A DNA stretch of 64,000 nt. Origin: Mesotaenium endlicherianum. Its lineage: Eukaryota > Streptophyta > Zygnematophyceae > Zygnematales > Mesotaeniaceae. The notes beneath the pieces are model-generated. The model was not told where the DNA came from and made no database searches. It was given only the letters and a program-made list of their open reading frames with translations. Of this stretch, positions 44,710 to 55,470 are shown in pieces. The stretch lies in assembly GCA_009602735.1 (NCBI GenBank), contig WELA01009451.1, positions 183,403-247,402 of the forward strand, given 5' to 3'. How positions within the stretch are numbered: the stretch's first letter is position 1; each line of letters begins with the position of its first letter. A program made the translations under genes and the position numbers.

Positions 44710-46188
44710 ATGGTAAGGACAAGGTCTCAAACTAGCAACTCCCGAGACATGGAGAACCAGGATAACGAGAATGTCGAAAACCAGGCGGAAAGCCATGTAG
44801 CGGGAAACCGTACCTATTCGGAAGCAGTAGCGGATACTGCAGCTAGGGAGGCTGCAGATGAGGCAGCTGCTATTGCCTCAGTCGCAGCTCAGCAAGCTGA
44901 GGAGGAGATAGCCAGACTAGAAGCTGAACAAGTAGCAAAGGCCGCTGAAGATATACAAAGGAGGGAAGGACAGCCAGCTGACGAGCGCACTGTTGAAGAA
45001 CTTATGGCATCAAGGGCCAATGTTCTGAACCCACCTCCTGCCGTACAACTCAATGTACCCCTAGGTCAAATACGTGACCGGCTGAATGCGGCAGGAATTG
45101 CTGCTGCAGGAGCAAGAGGGATTGTTGAGGACACTACTCAGCGAGTAGATGCCAATGCTGCTGCTGCATTTGCTAATCTACCACCCCAAAATGTAGACTT
45201 GGGAGCATTGTTCGTTCAGATGCAGTCGCAAATGGCGACCATGTATCAGTCCCAGCAGGAGGACAAAAGAATCATAATGTCCCTACTCCGGGACAGAGAC
45301 CAACTGGGGTCTCACACCACTAGTGGTGGTGGCCGAGGGCCTAGTAAGCCCAAGCCGAAACCTCCCCAGGACTATGATCCTGAGGGAAACAGAAAATATT
45401 ACCTGATCAAGTTTCTCGCGGATGTTGAGCAGTGGCTGGAGAACTACCCAGAACTGCAAGATTACGAGAAGGTCAGGCACACCGGTGCGCTACTGAAAGG
45501 CAGTGCCGCAGACTGGTGGCTTTACTGGAAGGAAGAGCGTAAGGCTCGGCAACTCGGTGACCCTACGTGGGTAGAGTTTGTCGAGAAGTTGCATGAGAAG
45601 TTTGATGTCATCAACCAGCAGGAGAAAGCTATCTATGCGATGATCTCCCTGACACTGAAGCAGACCACTTCAGTTGCTGAGTTTGCTCAAAAGTTCCAAG
45701 AGAACATGATGAAGCAGCCTGATTTGCCAGAACGGTATAGGATAGCATACTTCAGGTATGGCTTGAAATCCGAGGTCTCTGGTCATTTTGCTGAGAAAAA
45801 GTATGAGAAACTGGCTGACTTGATCCAGGATGCTGACGCCTGGGATCAGCAGCAGTTCAATCACAAGCGCCAGAGTAACGCTTTGGTGTCTAAGATTGTC
45901 AAAAAGCCCCACGGTTCCTACAATGCAGTTGAAGGAGACCAGGCTGAGGATAATCAGGGTGATGAATATGAGTATGAGTACAATGCTATTCAGTCTAGAG
46001 GTAGAGGTGGTCCCTCTCGAGGTGGCTATGGAAGGGGTGGTGGTAGGACTAAGCCGAGACCAGCCTCAGCAAAATCTACTTGCTACCATTGTCAGCAGAA
46101 AGGCCACTACAGAGAACAGTGTCCGGTCAAGCACCTGCCTAAGGTCGAGAGAAAAGACCAGCCTTTAAAAGACAGCAACAGTCAGTAA
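44710..46188 (+). CDS. gag of element B
   Basis: An open frame of 492 codons starts 35 bp after the LTR with Met-Val-Arg-Thr-Arg-Ser-Gln. An Ala/Glu-rich helical N-terminal third comes first. The capsid-like core follows, with Trp-Leu-Glu-Asn-Tyr, Ala-Ala-Asp-Trp-Trp and the Phe-x-Glu-Lys-Leu-x-x-Lys-Phe pattern typical of Ty3/gypsy gag. A Gly/Arg-rich stretch then precedes one zinc knuckle, [14 protein letters not shown], near codons 458-471. Gag builds the particle and binds element RNA. Its end overlaps pol at a slippery heptamer. Confidence 0.93.
   Translation: MVRTRSQTSNSRDMENQDNENVENQAESHVAGNRTYSEAVADTAAREAADEAAAIASVAAQQAEEEIARLEAEQVAKAAEDIQRREGQPADERTVEELMASRANVLNPPPAVQLNVPLGQIRDRLNAAGIAAAGARGIVEDTTQRVDANAAAAFANLPPQNVDLGALFVQMQSQMATMYQSQQEDKRIIMSLLRDRDQLGSHTTSGGGRGPSKPKPKPPQDYDPEGNRKYYLIKFLADVEQWLENYPELQDYEKVRHTGALLKGSAADWWLYWKEERKARQLGDPTWVEFVEKLHEKFDVINQQEKAIYAMISLTLKQTTSVAEFAQKFQENMMKQPDLPERYRIAYFRYGLKSEVSGHFAEKKYEKLADLIQDADAWDQQQFNHKRQSNALVSKIVKKPHGSYNAVEGDQAEDNQGDEYEYEYNAIQSRGRGGPSRGGYGRGGGRTKPRPASAKSTCYHCQQKGHYREQCPVKHLPKVERKDQPLKDSNSQ
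46164..46170 (+). promoter_or_regulatory. -1 frameshift heptamer T-TTA-AAA at the gag-pol junction (B)
   Basis: The heptamer TTTAAAA sits in gag phase as T TTA AAA, the X-XXY-YYZ form used for -1 ribosomal frameshifting, a strategy known in the Ty3/gypsy superfamily. Pol lies in the -1 frame and overlaps the gag end here. Confidence 0.65.
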
Positions 46189-49100
46189 TCCAGTCTACTG
46201 ACTGTGAGGATGCTAGAGATAGTGAGTCGTCACTAGCTGCCCTCGTAGCAGGTATTATGGGTCCTGCTGAACTGGATTCACTATGCATGCCTGACAAACA
46301 GATAAAGGAGACCATCAGTAATATAGACGTCCAGAGAGTGCACACTCTGGATGCTCTTGTTCCACCTGATGTCCAACATTTCTTTGCTACGTCAGGAGAA
46401 CAATGCGAAAGTCAGGAAAAGACAGTCCCCCCTATCCTACTGCATTGCATGATTGCAGGTAGGAAGGTGAGGGCATTTGTTGACGGAGGGGCGTCACATA
46501 CTTTTATCCACAAGGACTTAGTTAAGCGGCTAAGGCTGCCTACTGTCACCCAAGGGAATAGAAAAATATTCCTTGGAGATGCCTCAAGTATCCCGGGAGG
46601 AGTTATAACCAAGCCTATTGAGGTCCAGTTAGGTTCTGGCATTGCAGTTCTAACTGAAACGCTTACATTTGAGGTACTCAACACTGGCTTTTATGATCTC
46701 GTGCTAGGCAGGTCCTGGCTTAATAGACATCAAGCTGAAGTGTGTTGGAGCAGAGGTACAGTTAAAGTGAGAGGAGCCAGTGATGGGCAGACTGACTTGG
46801 CACCCACCAGTGCTCTTCCTCTTGTCCTGTGTGGATGGCAAATGAAGGAAAAGAAGAGGCTTCCAGAAGGATGCAAGTTGCTGAATGCAATGGAGTTCGT
46901 CAAAAGCTGGAACCAGAAGGAAGACAGAATGTTCTGTCTGCTGCTAAGAGAGGTACCTCCTCAACCTGAAGATGTGGTTGAGAAAAAGGTAACCCCTCCG
47001 GAACACCCTACTGCTGCAAAAATTGTTGCTCAGTACACTGATGTGTTTAACATGCCTCCAGGACTACCCCCTAAAAGGGAAGTAGATCATAGGATTGATC
47101 TATTACCTGGTAGACAGCCACCCTGGCAACGCACTTATGGCTTGTCTTATTTGGAGAGCGAGGAGTTGAAAACACAGATTGCAGAGCTGGAGGAAAATGG
47201 TTACATTTCTCCCAGTAAATCACCGTACGGCGCACCTATCCTATTTGTTAAGAAAAAGGATGGCAGTATGCGGATGTGTGTGGATTACAGAGCCCTGAAC
47301 AGAATTACAGTAAAGAACAGGTATGCTTTACCCAGGATCGAGGACTTNGGTATGCTTTACCCAGGATCAAGGACTTGCTTGATACCCTGTCTGGCGCTAA
47401 GGTATTCAGTAAGATAGATCTCAAGAGTGGTTATCCTCAAATCAGAATTGCTGAGGGGGATGAACACAAGACTGCTTTCCGCACACGTTATGGACACTAC
47501 GAGTTCAACGTCATGCCATTTGGACTGACTAATGCTCCTGCTACCTTTATGGGTGCTATGAATGACATTTTCAGACCTTATTTGGATAAGTTTGTGCAAG
47601 TTTTCCTGGATGATATTTTAATTTTCTCTAAAGATGAAGCTCAGCACACTGAACACTTAAAGAAAGTGCTGGACACTCTGCGGAAAAATCACTTGTATGC
47701 TAAGATGAGCAAGTGTGATTTCTTTAAGGAAAGTATTGAATTCTTAGGCCACGTTGTCAGTAAAGAGGGCATCAGTGTGGATCCTAAGAAAGTCCAGACC
47801 ATAAGGGACTGGCCAGTACCACAGTCTGTCTCTGAAGTTAGATCCTTCCTCGGGTTGGCTAACTACTATAGGAGATTTATTGAGAATTATTCCACAAAGG
47901 CCAGTAAACTGACTGACCTTACTAAGAAAGACATCGGGTATGTGTGGGGGGAAGAGCAGCAGGCTGCCTTCCAGACCCTTAAAGATGCCCTTTGTTCTGC
48001 CCCAGTGCTAGCCGTGTATGACCCCAGCAAACCGGTGCAGGTGGTTACTGATGCCTCTGATTTTGCCATGGGTGCTATTTTGTTGCAGCCTGCTGACAAA
48101 ACCACAAAGGATGGTAAGCTACGGCAGGAGTGGCATCCTGTGCTGTATGAGTCTATGAAATTTAATCCAGCGGAGATTAATTACTTAGTGCATGATAAAG
48201 AGCTACTAGCTATCATCCATGTACTCAAACACTGGAGAGCATACTTACATGGTAAAGCTTTTAAGGTGATTACATATCATCTAGCTCTGACCCACTTTCA
48301 GACGAAGTCCAAGCTGTCGAGGAGGGAGAACCGCTGGAGCCAGATGCTGGAGCAGTTCCAAGTCCAAATCGACTACAAACCAGGGAAGTTGAATCCTGCT
48401 GATGCACTCTCTAGAAGACCTGACTTGCAAGAAAGGAACTTTAGTCAGCATACTGTAGATAAAGTCCTGTGTGCACTCACTTCACTAAAGGTGAAAAAGT
48501 CCTTCCTTGAACAACTTAGGAAAGCCTACCTTTCTGACCCAACATTTGAGCCCAGCCCCACTACTGGTATGTGTCGTGCTACCGCACTCGGGTATAAGCT
48601 CAAGCGGGGGGTCTGGGTGTCTGAAACCACTTCAGGCAGGCTGAAGCTGGTCATTCCTAATAATTTGGAAATAAGGTCTCTCTTACTGAGTCAAGCTCAT
48701 GACAGTCTCCTGGGTGGACATTTGGGGCAGGCCAAAACTGTTGGCAAACTGGCAAAACATTATCATTGGGAGGGGTTACCCCGGGAGGTCTTGAAATATG
48801 TCAAGTCCTGTGACCAGTGTCAGAGAAATAAGTCTCGGCACACACCACCCGGAGGTCTCTTGCAACCGCTACCCATCCCAGCGGGACGCTGGGAAACTAT
48901 ATCCATGGACTGGGTGGTCTCACTACCAAGAACTGCCAACGGGCATGATTCAATACTGGTAGTCGTGGATAAACTGACAAAAATGGTCATTTTTATCCCC
49001 ACAACTGTCAAAGTGACTGCACTCGAAACAGCCAGACAGTTTTACAACCATTTAGTATGCCTACATGGGCTCCCTTCTAATATCATCTCAGACAGAGACT

Positions 49101-50002
49101 CAAAATTCACCTCTAAGTTCTGGAGAGCTTTAATGGGGTTAATGGGAGTCAAACAGCTGCTCAGCACAACAAACCACCCTCAGACTGATGGGCAGACTGA
49201 GAGAACTAACCGAGTTCTGCAGGAGGTGCCGAGAGCATATATTAACCAAAAACAAGATAATTGGGATGACCTGTTGCCTCAAATTCAGTTTGCGGTCAAC
49301 AGTGCGGTGCACGCGTCAACGGGCAAAACTCCTTTTGAACTCAGCCTGGGTAGAGTCCCTAAGTCTCCTCTAGATGTGCTAGGGGAATCTTTAACTCACC
49401 CTGAAGGGATTGACAACCCGGTCTCCCTCCAGTTAACTCAGGAGTTTGCTGACACCCTGTCAGAAGTCCAACGAAACTTGCACACGGCCCAAGAAAACCA
49501 ACAAAAATACGCTAATCAACACCGTCGGGAACTGACATTTTCCAAGGGGGATTTAGTCAAACTGCATTCTCAGCACCTGTACCTCCCTGGTGTGGTCAAG
49601 AAAAAGCTTGGCCCTGTCTGGGTCGGTCCATATTCGGTGGTCCGTCGTGTCGGTCAGAATGCTTACAAACTGAACATGTCAGCTGAATACAAGGGGCACC
49701 CGGTCTTTAATGTCTCCTTCCTGGAACCGTACATCAAAGGTGATACACTGTTCACAGGTCGGTTCCCTGTCCAACCGGGACCGGTCCCCGCTGTCCGGGA
49801 CGGCGACCCTGAGGAATATGAGGTCGATGAGATTTTAGACGCTCGCTCGGTCCGTCGATCGTCTAAATATGTCATGAAATACCTCATTCGATGGAAGGGT
49901 TACGATGCCTCTGGGGACACTTGGGAGTTTAAGGACCACTTGACCAATGCCAAAGGGGCGTTGACACGGTTCCACCTTCGGGCCGCTGGAGTCCCTCCAT
50001 AA
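46171..50002 (+). CDS. pol of element B, with C-terminal chromodomain
   Basis: The region holds, in order: a protease with Phe-Val-Asp-Gly-Gly-Ala-Ser near 46478 (Gly in place of the usual Ser/Thr); reverse transcriptase with Cys-Val-Asp-Tyr-Arg-Ala and Phe-Leu-Asp-Asp-Ile-Leu near 47605; RNase H with Val-Thr-Asp-Ala-Ser near 48045; the integrase zinc finger ending Cys-Asp-Gln-Cys-Gln near 48815; the integrase core with Met-Asp-Trp, Ser-Asp-Arg-Asp and Asp-Gly-Gln-Thr-Glu-Arg; and a chromodomain with Tyr-Leu-Ile-Arg-Trp-Lys-Gly-Tyr near 49890. The chromodomain places it among chromoviruses, whose integrase is known to target chromatin marks. The region has about one break or uncertain spot. 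Confidence 0.92.
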
Positions 50003-50023
50003 CTGTCATTTCAGTTGACACGG

Positions 50024-50064
50024 GAAGGTGACAGGCGGTCCTGTCTCCATTTAAGTTGGAGGGG
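50024..50064 (+). promoter_or_regulatory. Internal hairpin plus polypurine-like motif after pol
   Basis: A 6-bp hairpin (GACAGG, loop CGGT, CCTGTC; 50030-50045) is followed by TTAAGTTGGAGGGG at 50051-50064. Thirteen bases of this motif recur at the true 3' polypurine tract at 52039-52052, also behind a hairpin. It may be the former 3' end signal left behind when ORF3 was gained, or a second plus-strand primer site. Confidence 0.6.
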
Positions 50065-50269
50065 AAAATATATGACAGTTAGTGAGCGAGAGCGATAAAA
50101 ACACACTCATACGTTTATGTGTAGCGCATCGCAACTACGTCAACTTTTAGCAATCATCCTGTAAGGTAAACAGCAGCGAAGCCACTATACTAAATACTAA
50201 CATACTTCCTGCAATCCCTATGACAAAGGTCCATATCCTACTAACTTGTGCCCTGGTTACATGTGCAGG

Positions 50270-51940
50270 ATGGCGCCCACCACACAAAAGGAGGACAGAA
50301 AGCGCAAGGCAGAAGAAGCCAGGAGGACAATGGAGCAATACCAGAAGGAGCTGGCGGCGACGTCCCTCACCAGGAGAGAACAAGAAAGGGTCCGCAAACA
50401 ACAAGAGGCGGCAGAAGAGGCACAGAGGAAGAAGGATCAGGAAGCGGAAAACCTCAGGAAGGCTGAGGAGGAGAGACAGAAGAAACAGCAAGAAGAAGCG
50501 GCAGCGGCAGAAGAGGAGAAAAGAAAAAAGATTGAAGCGGACAGACAGAAGAGCTTGGCCACTTACAGGTATACTGTGGTGGGTGGCCAAAACTTCGATA
50601 ACCTGAAGGAAGCATTGCTGGCAGCCCAGGAGATCAACAGGCTGGAACAGACAACACTGCTACAGAAGGAAGGAGCTACAGCACTGGACAGGTACATCGA
50701 GACACACACCGGCGTGGTCCTTTACGAAGATTATGCTAAGATGGTGGGCTATACAGCAGAGCAGGCCCGGTATCTCGCAGATGATTCAGAGGACAAGCCG
50801 GTCCCCATACCGGGAATAGTGGGAGATCAGAGACTCATCCGGATGGTGAGCATGCGGCCCGATAGCTTTAAGGATACGGTATTCTACCTCACACTCCTGC
50901 CAGCTTACAATGAAGTTGAGAGAAGGAGCTGGGAGTACTTGGCCAGGGAAGCAGGACAGCAGATGTTCTCTCCCCACTGGTTCCCGTGTAAACTGAGGAA
51001 GGCTGAGCACGGACCCCAGTACTACCAGCAGCCAACAGACTGGAGGTGGATGACCGTCACAAATAAGAAGCAGGAGTGTGACCGAGCCCAACCGGATGAC
51101 TTCCACTATGGCCTAGACGGCTATCTCATCCTACCACCTCACATTGCCCCTTGGGACCCCAGGCTGAATGGATGCCTGAGCAATATGAATGCAGAGACCA
51201 AGGAACATAGGAGGAGGGGAAGAGAGTACTTCTCTAAGGGAAAGCATGCCTTTGTCAAATGGGCAAAGAATGCAGGCCGGATAGATATCAGCAGGCTGAA
51301 GGCCAAGCAACCTCCTGCGCGCCCTAAGAAAGGGAGGTCGGTAGACTACTCCATGTCTACTAGGGAGCAGGACGACTTAGTGGACGAGACCCCTACTCTC
51401 TCCGAGGAGGAGGATGAGGAGGCTGAGGAAGAAGAACAGGGCAGAGGAGAAGCATCAGCAGCAGGTACTCAGGATACCCAGGGACAGGTAGGGGCGCTTC
51501 TCAAAGAACCACGATCAGGTGTTTGGAATGTGATCCCCGTTATGGCGACTACTGGACCCCGCGCTCGCTCCCACAGCCCACCTGCCCAAACAGGGGAAGA
51601 AGCTGATCTGACTGTATTAGGCAGTAGACACAGGCAGAAATCCCCAGAGGACAGGGGTGCCAGAAGAGGGACATGCGGGTGGGCCAGAGGTATGCCGGCC
51701 TCCCCCTCCGCTCAGGGGCATGTACCTCTAGCCAATGTGTTTCAGCATCCTACTGGAATGCCTGTCTATGTGGGCATCAACACCCAAGTGGTTGAAGAGC
51801 AGGCTACCATCCTTCGTTCTCCTCGAGGTCCAACTTTAGAGCAAACCGGGTTCTTTAGAAGGCCAGCTGACAGACCTAGAGGGCTGTCCAGATCTAGGTC
51901 CAGATCTCCGTCCCCTGAAGCCCCAGGAACAACCCCTTAA
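50270..51940 (+). CDS. ORF3 of element B, unknown protein between pol and 3' LTR
   Basis: An open frame of about 556 codons in sense orientation. Another in-frame ATG lies at 50261; I prefer 50270 (GGATGG context). The first 90 residues are almost all Lys, Arg, Glu, Gln and Ala and look like a long coiled coil. A globular middle follows (about residues 95-330), rich in aromatic residues, with Glu-Arg-Arg-Ser-Trp-Glu-Tyr and Asp-Trp-Arg-Trp-Met-Thr. Then come a basic stretch, an acidic Glu/Asp run, and an Arg-Ser-Arg-Ser-Arg-Ser-Pro end. There is no signal peptide or membrane span, so an envelope role is unlikely. The same ORF occurs in E2 (61194-62870) and in the old copy E0, so it belongs to the family. 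A TTACATGTGCAG just before the start could be a splice acceptor, but E2 does not keep it. I do not recognise the family. Confidence 0.85.
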   Translation: MAPTTQKEDRKRKAEEARRTMEQYQKELAATSLTRREQERVRKQQEAAEEAQRKKDQEAENLRKAEEERQKKQQEEAAAAEEEKRKKIEADRQKSLATYRYTVVGGQNFDNLKEALLAAQEINRLEQTTLLQKEGATALDRYIETHTGVVLYEDYAKMVGYTAEQARYLADDSEDKPVPIPGIVGDQRLIRMVSMRPDSFKDTVFYLTLLPAYNEVERRSWEYLAREAGQQMFSPHWFPCKLRKAEHGPQYYQQPTDWRWMTVTNKKQECDRAQPDDFHYGLDGYLILPPHIAPWDPRLNGCLSNMNAETKEHRRRGREYFSKGKHAFVKWAKNAGRIDISRLKAKQPPARPKKGRSVDYSMSTREQDDLVDETPTLSEEEDEEAEEEEQGRGEASAAGTQDTQGQVGALLKEPRSGVWNVIPVMATTGPRARSHSPPAQTGEEADLTVLGSRHRQKSPEDRGARRGTCGWARGMPASPSAQGHVPLANVFQHPTGMPVYVGINTQVVEEQATILRSPRGPTLEQTGFFRRPADRPRGLSRSRSRSPSPEAPGTTP

Positions 51941-52018
51941 GGTGACACGCTGAAGAGGCAGTCAGTAAGGGAGGCTGGTCAGGTTCATTTTCTTTATTTA
52001 ACGCTTTTGCAATTTAAT

Positions 52019-52053
52019 GTTGTCGAGGCGACAACAAGTTAAGTTGGAGGGAT
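52019..52053 (+). promoter_or_regulatory. 3' hairpin and polypurine tract of element B
   Basis: A perfect 7-bp hairpin (GTTGTCG, loop AGG, CGACAAC) is followed by TTAAGTTGGAGGGAT directly against the 3' LTR. The purine run is where plus-strand synthesis starts in this class. E2 has the same arrangement at about 62950-62983. Confidence 0.8.
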
Positions 52054-52772
52054 TGTAATGAATCAGTATATTAGTGGATATAATATTCATTTAAATATAA
52101 TAGTTAATTAAGTTCAATCTGCTGAACTTTATTTAATAATCAGTCTACTAGACTTTACATAATTATCAGTTTAATGACTCGGCCAAAAGCAGCAGGCTGA
52201 AGTCAACTAAAGTCAGCTTGCTGACACATTCTTTGACAGCCAGCTGACTTCCGTGCTCGGTAGCAGCGAACTGCCTTGATATGCATCTAAGTACCACCTG
52301 CTAGATGAATGGCCAGATGACATCCCCATGATGGATGGCTATTCGGGATGATGGGAGATGGCGGTGGATTTGGTTAACCGAGGTCCTACCAACGTGGTTA
52401 ACTCCCGGGTAGGCGGTGCCATCGCACTGACCGTTGAACAGTAAACTCATTCCATGTACATATGCTAGGCATTGCTCTCGAGTTCGGCATTCGGAAACGA
52501 GGCCAACTCTCTTGTACAGCTTACTGAGAGAACTCTGAATCCAAGGCGAGAAGCCATTGATACGCACTGTCTTCTAACCTTGCTTATGTATGAGTTTACT
52601 GATTTGCATCATTGATGCTAGTTTACTCGCATTTGACTTACGAGTATTATTCCCTGCTAGTGTATTGTCCTTTGCCGTTTAACTAGTTAACGGAAATACC
52701 ATAAAGATTACTTGCTGATATAAAGATCTTTATTAATTGTTAATCGCCTATTTGGTAAGTCGATTCATTTCA
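52054..52772 (+). repeat. 3' LTR of element B
   Basis: 719 bp, TGTAATGAATC to GATTCATTTCA. The last 520 bp or so look identical to the 5' LTR, while the first 190 bp hold all the differences. Confidence 0.93.
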
Positions 52773-53481
52773 TGAATCGACTTACCAACAGGCGATTAAC
52801 AAGTAATAAAAGATCTATATATTAGCAAGCAATCTTTATGGTATTTTCCGTTAACCGATTTAACAGCGAAAGACAATACACTAGCAGGGAGAATTCTCAC
52901 AAGTCAAATGCAAGTAAACGAGCATCAATCATGCAATCAGTAAACTCATACATAAGCAAAGGGTTGAAGAAAGTTTGCATCAATGGCTTATCCCTTGGAT
53001 TCAGATATCTCTTAGTAAGTTGTACAAGAGAATTGGCCTCGTTTCCAAATGCCGAATGCGAGAGCAATCCTAGCATATGTACATGGAATGAGTTTACTGT
53101 TCAACGGCAAGTGCGATGTCACCGCCGACCTGGGAGATAACCTTGTCGATAGGACCTTGGCTAACCAAATCCACAGCCATCTCCCATCATCCCAAATCAC
53201 CATCTATCCTAAGGATGTCAACTGGCCATTCATCTAGCATATCACCCTTAATTGCATGACTGGGCATTTTGCTCCTACCGAGTACGAAAGTCAGCTAGCT
53301 GTCAAAGAACGTGTCAACAAGGTGAGCTAAGTTGATTTCAACCGGCTGCTTTCGGTAAAGTCATTAAATTAATTAGTATTAAAAGTCCAGCAGACTGGAC
53401 ATCAATTTAAGTTCAGGCTGAACTTAATTAACTGTGAAATTTGAATGAATATTATATCTACCAAAATAATAATTCATTACA
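52773..53481 (-). mobile_element. Inverted solo LTR S3, main part
   Basis: A reversed family-2 LTR that starts at 43921, is interrupted by element B (the first five bases here are B's target duplication), and ends in CATTACA at 53481. With the 10 bp on the other side it is about 714 bp. The outer duplication is GCATG. It interrupts the ORF3 of the old copy E0. Confidence 0.9.
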
Positions 53482-54198
53482 GCATGCTTATGTCACATGG
53501 GCACGCAAGCAAGGGGAGAAGGACCTGAGCACAGTCAGAGTCCAGCAACCCCCACCCAAAGCTAAGAGGGAGAAGTCAGTGGCCTATTCTCTACTTAAGG
53601 CCCAGCTGGACAGGATGGCAAAGTCAGCACCAGTAGTCTCCGAGGAGCTGGAGGATGAAGAGGAGCAAGACACTTGAACAGGGTCTAGTTCTGCACGGGC
53701 CCAGACCCCTGCAGAATCTCCTACCCTGCAGGAAACTAGGTTGTCTTTAGCAGAAAGGGCCTTGAAACAGCTAGAGGAGACCAGCCAGCAGGCAGCTGCA
53801 GAAGGGGACGTCACTTGGCTGGGGAGCTTCAACAGGCAGACTCCACCCCCAGGGGCTGATACTCAAGCACATAGGGTAAGCAGGAGGGCTGCTAGAAAAG
53901 CAGCAAAAGGGATGCCAACATCACCCTCACATCGGGGCCATGTGCCCTTATCCCATATCATGCAGTACCTTTTCGAGAATCCTGTACTTGTTCTTGTCAG
54001 TTTGCAAATTGCCCAATAACAAGCAGCTTCCATTAAGTTTTCAAACTGTGCAAGAGGAGGCAGTCCACTTACTGCGTCGGGCCCACCTTGGGCTGAGCCT
54101 GAGGGGTTCAGGAGGCCACCTAATAGGAGGACAGGGTCCAAATCTAGGTTTGGTTTCCCAAAAGATAGAGCTTCAGGGACATAGCTTGGATGAGTGGG
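53482..54198 (+). mobile_element. Old family-2 copy E0, last part of its ORF3 (fossil)
   Basis: It resumes the E0 frame with His-Ala-Tyr-Val-Thr-Trp-Ala-Arg-Lys, matching His-Ala-Phe-Val-Lys-Trp-Ala-Lys-Asn in ORF3 of element B, and ends with Gly-Phe-Arg-Arg-Pro and a basic tail like the B C-terminus. Broken in several places. It stops at the left LTR of element C, so the 3' LTR expected to follow E0 is absent. Confidence 0.8.
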
Positions 54199-54701
54199 TG
54201 TAGTGAAACAGAGAGATAAAATACTTAGTGAAATATAATACTATATCTATTCAAGACAAGGATCTTTGAACACAAGTGGTAGCTTCTTGAAAGAGCGATG
54301 GCTTCTTGAAAGTTAATATATTTCTGGATTTTGGCAAGTACAAGAGTGATTCTAGAATGTCTTTCTATGTTCTAGCTCTTGTTTATATACTTGCTACATA
54401 AGTAATTTCTAGGAAGGTGTATGTTGATGTGTTGGCACCCAACACATCCCAAAACTTGCCACCTCTTTCTAGAATAATGTACACATGTCCTTTTGACCTA
54501 AAAATGGCACATTTGACTTTTGCCACATGGAGTTCTTCTAGGTCTTTCCTCTAACTTCGAAAATGCCTTGGAAGGTTCAAAGGACATGAACCAAGTTACT
54601 AGAGTACCTATTCACACTTGACTCCACACAATACTACTCCAAATATATTTGAAAACATTAAAATATATGCAAACTAATATATAATAACTCAAATCACTAC
54701 A
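54199..54701 (-). repeat. 3' LTR of element C
   Basis: 503 bp, TGTAGTG to CACTACA. Beside it the run ATCACCCCCCC is the complement of the polypurine tract. Confidence 0.93.
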
Positions 54702-55470
54702 TCACCCCCCCGATAGAAAAAGCGACGTCTCGGCGCGTCAAGTCAGGTCTTACACATGTGGAGCAAACTAGTCAACAGTTTCAAGTCAGATGCCACACAT
54801 GTGAAGAGGACTAGTCAAAGGCGCCAAGTCAGGTGCTACACATGTAAGGTAGACTAGGCAAGGTCGTAGGTGGTGTGACCTTATTGGCTAGCCTACTCCT
54901 TAATGATAAAGAAAATTGTACAAGTTGGCCCAGAATCTGCCACGAACTCAAAAATTCATAGCGGCCACAAAACTGCTCCAAATCTGAAAATTCGAGTGCC
55001 AAACAGACCGCGTCGGAGAACTCTACCGGGTCACCAAATTTGAGAGCATTCTCATTTCTGGAGTGTCGTTGAGAGCTGAGAGAGTAGGCACTCCTCCAAA
55101 TCTGTGCAGAAACTTCTGAAAATCATAAGTCCTTCTATACTTCTCCAAATGCTCCAAACTAAGTCTCAAACTGGGCGCTGTAAGATGTTCTACCAGAGTC
55201 TTGAGTTTCAGAGCATTCCAAGTTCAGGGGAGGGCACAATGTCAGAAGGCATATTCTGCCCTAACAATGCCAGCAGCCTGACCCCCTTCTACTTAGAGCA
55301 TCATATCTCTCTCACCAGTGCTCCAAATTGAGCAAACTTGGACTCTAAATGACCGGCTACTCATGGACTACAGCCAGGTAAGTTTTCAAAATTTATTATG
55401 CAGAGACCTATCACCAGTAGCAGTTTTAGTTTTCTGTCCAGAAACTGCGAGAAGAGAAGAGTGTCTAATG
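54702..55470 (-). other. Untranslated 3' region of element C
   Basis: About 770 bp of AT-rich sequence without a conserved frame, matching 33396-34159 of element A. Confidence 0.6.

Larger units (their letters stand above)
43931..52772 (+). mobile_element. LTR element B, family-2 Ty3/gypsy chromovirus with extra ORF3
   Basis: A full-length plus-strand element, 8.84 kb, bounded by the 5-bp duplication TGAAT (43926-43930 and 52773-52777). Order: 5' LTR, tRNA-Met-type primer site, gag, protease-RT-RNase H-integrase-chromodomain, an internal hairpin and polypurine-like motif, ORF3, a second hairpin and polypurine tract, 3' LTR. It inserted into the inverted solo LTR S3. Gag and ORF3 are open and pol has about one break or uncertain spot, so it is nearly whole. 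The LTRs differ at about nine positions plus a 26-bp length difference, which suggests a fairly young insertion. Confidence 0.95.

Noticed and set aside
50270-51940. ORF3 as an envelope gene
   Set aside because: No signal peptide, membrane span, cleavage site or Cys pattern; the coiled coil and Arg-Ser end point elsewhere.
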